Positions 6,299 through 6,956 of a DNA stretch of 6,956 nucleotides are shown piece after piece. The translations under genes were made by a program, and so were the position numbers. Within the stretch, counting starts at the first letter, position 1, and every line of letters starts with the position of its first letter. The notes under the pieces were generated by a model. It was not told the DNA's origin and made no database searches. It worked only from the letters and a program-made list of their open reading frames with translations. The stretch comes from Planctomycetaceae bacterium. Lineage in GTDB: Bacteria > Planctomycetota > Planctomycetia > Pirellulales > UBA1268. The stretch covers positions 1 through 6,956 of the forward strand of contig CANETO010000101.1 of assembly GCA_947440895.1 (NCBI GenBank), read 5' to 3'.

Positions 6299-6956
6299 TC
6301 AGTCGGCTCCAGCCTGCTCCTGCAACTCCAGCCACCGCTCCTCGGCCGCGGCCAGCTTTTCGGCCGCCGCTGTCATCGCCGTGTGGTGCCGCAGGGTCTC
6401 GGCCGCGTCGGTTGTGGCGAGCATCGCCTCGTTCGCCGCCCGCTTCTCCGCGTCGAGCTTGGCAATCGAACGTTCGAGCGTGCCGATCTCACGGCGGACG
6501 TCGCGATCAGACTTGCCGTCATTCCCTGCACGGCCGCCTTCCGGCTTGCCCGCCCCCGACTTCCCGGCCGGCTTCACCACTCCACTGGACTTCTTCGACG
6601 CAGCAGGCTTTCCGCCCCCAGCCGCCTCCTCCTCGGCGTCGATTTCGCTGTTCATCGCCGCGAGATACTGCTTGTAGCTGCCGCCATAGTTGATGACGCG
6701 GCCGTTGCCCACCTCGACGACATTCGTCGCCACCGTCTCCACGAAGGAGCGGTCGTGGCTGGTGAAGATGACGGTGCCACGGTAGTCGAGAAGCGCCTGG
6801 GCGAGCGCGTCGACTGTCTCCACGTCGAGATGATTACCCGGCTCGTCGAGAATGAGGATATTAAAGGAACCGAGCAAGAGGCCGGCCAGGCAGAGCCGGG
6901 CCCGTTCGCCACCGGAGAGCACCGGCACACGCTTTTCGACCGCCTTGCCGCGAAAG
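6299..6956 (-). CDS. ABC-F family ATPase, C-terminal part (N-terminus beyond window edge)
   Basis: The minus strand is open from the right edge to a TGA at 6299-6301, giving the last 218 residues. They hold the end of the second nucleotide-binding domain: ABC signature LSGGERAR, Walker B ILILDEPGNHLD with its catalytic Glu, and the H-switch SHDRSFV. Together with the absence of membrane segments these identify a soluble ABC-F ATPase (EttA/Uup/YheS type), which binds the ribosomal E site and acts on translation. After the YGGSYKQYL end of the domain comes a low-complexity Gly/Ala/Lys/Ser linker of about 50 residues, then a charged coiled coil (RREIGTLERSIAKLDAEKRA onward) like the C-terminal domain of Uup-type members. 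The usual DEPTNHLD has Gly in place of Thr. An internal GTG near 6928 is not the start, because signature-domain sequence (FRGKAVEKRV) continues to the edge. The exact subfamily cannot be set without the N-terminal half. Confidence 0.93.
   Translation of the reverse strand, partial: FRGKAVEKRVPVLSGGERARLCLAGLLLGSFNILILDEPGNHLDVETVDALAQALLDYRGTVIFTSHDRSFVETVATNVVEVGNGRVINYGGSYKQYLAAMNSEIDAEEEAAGGGKPAASKKSSGVVKPAGKSGAGKPEGGRAGNDGKSDRDVRREIGTLERSIAKLDAEKRAANEAMLATTDAAETLRHHTAMTAAAEKLAAAEERWLELQEQAGAD

Noticed and set aside
6015..6677. 220-codon plus-strand frame across the WYL/ABC-F spacer
   Set aside because: Its second half is antisense to the ABC-F coiled coil and linker, and it has no recognisable domain or ribosome site.

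Overview
The window is high-GC DNA with six recognisable protein genes and one probable gene remnant. Gene content and protein style suggest a planctomycete (Planctomycetota, perhaps Pirellulales): a stand-alone GlgE and maltokinase pair, a FabZ-like dehydratase beginning with the 'MRWFWIDRYTEF' type of sequence, a WYL regulator, an ABC-F protein with a DEPGNHLD Walker B, and few clear Shine-Dalgarno sites. This assignment is an inference from remembered family resemblance. No rRNA or other marker gene is present to confirm it.

Layout. Positions 1-537 (minus) hold the first 179 residues of an LpqC/PHB-depolymerase-like esterase that runs off the left edge. An 89-base divergent promoter region carries a 7-bp inverted repeat flanking candidate -10 boxes for both directions. 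It is followed by glgE (627-2615, plus) and a maltokinase gene (2612-4081, plus), joined by an ATGA overlap. A textbook intrinsic terminator (4136-4161) closes this operon. On the minus strand, converging on it, are a FabZ/FabA-like hot-dog dehydratase (4278-4784), a spacer with three perfect 14-bp tandem repeats and a 12-bp hairpin, a WYL-family regulator (4901-6025), a spacer containing what looks like the first 40 codons of a lost GT6-like glycosyltransferase, and the C-terminal part of an ABC-F ATPase (6299-6956) that runs off the right edge.

How the genes work together. The only clear pathway is alpha-glucan synthesis. Maltokinase makes maltose 1-phosphate from maltose and ATP, and GlgE polymerises the maltosyl unit onto glucan. 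Trehalose synthase (TreS), which normally supplies the maltose, and branching enzyme GlgB are not in the window. The three minus-strand genes have unrelated functions and do not look like a tight operon. I see no CRISPR array, insertion sequence, phage gene, tRNA or rRNA. I did not find a convincing novel multi-gene system. The most unusual signals are the tandem repeats, the glycosyltransferase remnant, the divergent-promoter inverted repeat and the excess of CGATCG palindromes.
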